The translations under genes and the position numbers were made by a program. A stretch of DNA of 64,000 nt, taken from Opitutaceae bacterium TAV5 (GTDB taxonomy: Bacteria > Verrucomicrobiota > Verrucomicrobiia > Opitutales > Opitutaceae). The DNA is taken from the NCBI GenBank assembly GCA_000242935.3, contig CP007053.1, forward strand, positions 4,635,001 through 4,699,000. Reading direction: 5' to 3'. A model generated the notes under the pieces. It was not told the origin of the DNA. It searched no databases and saw only the letters and a program-made list of their open reading frames with translations. Shown here one piece after another: positions 63,177 to 64,000 of the stretch. How positions within the stretch are numbered: the stretch's first letter is position 1; every line of letters starts with the position of its first letter.

Positions 63177-64000
63177 CTAGCGTCCCGGGGTCGGGAGGGG
63201 CGCGTCTTCGGGCTCCACGGTGACCTCGACCTTGAGGGCGTGGGTGCCGGCGCCGCTGAAGACGCCGCGCGTGGGCGTAATGTCGGCGTAGTCGCGGCCG
63301 CGGGCGACGGTGATGTGGCCGTTGCCGGCAAACATCCGGTTGGTCGGATCGTAATCCACCCAGCCCATGCCGGGCACGTGGACCGATACCCAGGCGTGCA
63401 TCGCATCGACGCCGAGCAGGCGCGGCGAACCGGGCGGCGGCTTCGTCAGGAGGTAGCCGCTCACGTAGGCGGCGGCGAGCCCGTGCTGACGCAGGCAGCT
63501 GAGGAACAGGTGCGCGAAATCCTGGCATACGCCGCGCCGGTTGTGCAGCACGCGGGCGAGCGGGGTCGAGACGGTCGTTACCTTGGAGTCGAAGGTGTAG
63601 TCGCGGCCGAAGTTTTCGCCGAGCGCGGCCAGCCAGGTGAGGACGGGCGTCTCCGCATCATCGAGGCCGGCGGCGAGCGCGGCGGCCTCGGGCAGGAAGG
63701 GCACCAGCGCGGTGGGGTGCCGGTACTGTTCGAGCAGAAACTCCCCGTGGCGGATGGCCCCGGTCGTTTGCCGGGCGGCGAGCGCCGGAGGCGGCGTGAG
63801 ATCGAAGGCGAGGGCGGGCGGCTCGTTGCGCTCGACGTGGCTGACGGCGTGGATGACGAGTTCCGTGTGCGGCTCGCTGAGACTGAAGAGCTGCATCCGG
63901 TTGCCGAAAAAATCCTCGCGCGTGGCGATGTCGGCCGGCTGCGGAGTGACGGTGAGGCGGTAGTCGAGGCACTTCTGGGCGGCGCTGTCGCGCGGTTGCA
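63177..64000 (-). CDS. Transglutaminase-like cysteine protease-fold protein (N-terminus outside the window)
   Basis: The frame is open to the right edge. The visible 274 residues have the bacterial transglutaminase N-terminal domain (QKCLDYRLTVTPQPADI; EDFFGNRMQLFSL) and the core domain. The core has the catalytic triad Cys in NRRGVCQDFAHL, His in DAMHAWVSVHVPG and Asp in WVDYDPTN, followed by GRDYADITPTRGVF. Such proteins usually lie with alpha-E and circularly permuted ATP-grasp genes; the neighbour on the right is not visible. The stop codon TAG is made by the IS630 end. Confidence 0.9.
   Translation of the reverse strand, partial: QPRDSAAQKCLDYRLTVTPQPADIATREDFFGNRMQLFSLSEPHTELVIHAVSHVERNEPPALAFDLTPPPALAARQTTGAIRHGEFLLEQYRHPTALVPFLPEAAALAAGLDDAETPVLTWLAALGENFGRDYTFDSKVTTVSTPLARVLHNRRGVCQDFAHLFLSCLRQHGLAAAYVSGYLLTKPPPGSPRLLGVDAMHAWVSVHVPGMGWVDYDPTNRMFAGNGHITVARGRDYADITPTRGVFSGAGTHALKVEVTVEPEDAPLPTPGR

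Larger units (their letters stand above)
62178..63177 (-). mobile_element. IS630-family insertion sequence, complete, 1000 bp
   Basis: The ends are inverted repeats of about 24 bp (GAGCATATTAAATAAAACTG at the left, the reverse complement of the right with two mismatches). They are flanked by a TA duplication at 62176-62177 and 63178-63179, the target of IS630/Tc1-mariner elements. Inside is a transposase gene in two overlapping frames. Both ends are intact, so the copy may be active. Confidence 0.93.

Overview
The window is a high-GC bacterial chromosome segment whose gene content points to Verrucomicrobia, most likely Opitutaceae (inference). The clues are PEP-CTERM sorting signals on two secreted proteins, a prepilin-type secreted protein, a NifA-like sigma-54 activator, pyruvate formate-lyase fermentation, menaquinone genes, and start codons that almost never carry a Shine-Dalgarno sequence. 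Several starts are GTG or TTG. No rRNA, tRNA or CRISPR array is visible.

Layout: a secreted FGE-like protein runs in from the left edge (1-342). ppk (minus) and serA diverge from a promoter with a Pho-box-like direct repeat. A plus-strand block serA-plsY-hom-lysC-thrC makes serine, phospholipid precursor and threonine. Next come an NmrA-like oxidoreductase with a GbsR/MarR-type regulator that share a palindromic operator, a CPC-type metal efflux ATPase divergent from a CsoR/FrmR-type sensor, metF, an EEP-family hydrolase, an LptF/G-like permease, a GAF-GAF histidine kinase, pflB-pflA, hisD-hisC-hisB and metY. From 27.3 to 41.7 kb lie menA with a DHNA-CoA-thioesterase-like gene, a phytoene-desaturase-like oxidoreductase, polX, rpmB, a GH1 glucosidase, a Nif3-like gene, aroQ, a specialised NusG paralogue, and pgsA-pgpA. 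truA-comF-accD-folC follow on the plus strand.

From 45.9 to 52.7 kb a minus-strand locus combines a LacI regulator, a PEP-CTERM beta-strand protein, a secreted beta-helix lyase-like protein, a prepilin-like protein translationally coupled to it, a 2-hydroxyacid dehydrogenase and a HAD phosphatase. It looks like a polysaccharide-use cluster. A decayed AraC-type regulator lies next to it. A TPR protein, the NifA-like activator, groES-groEL, dnaK and a TonB-dependent receptor follow. An intact 1.0 kb IS630-family element then sits exactly in the stop codon of a transglutaminase-like gene that runs off the right edge.

The most striking unexplained structure is a class of intergenic fold-back repeats. 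In about ten spacers a short word of 6-9 bases is repeated imperfectly and then returns as its reverse complement, giving arms of 20-46 bp. The words differ from spacer to spacer, but the architecture is constant. The arms often end only a few bases before a start codon or just after a stop codon, and one such element is embedded in frame inside ppk.
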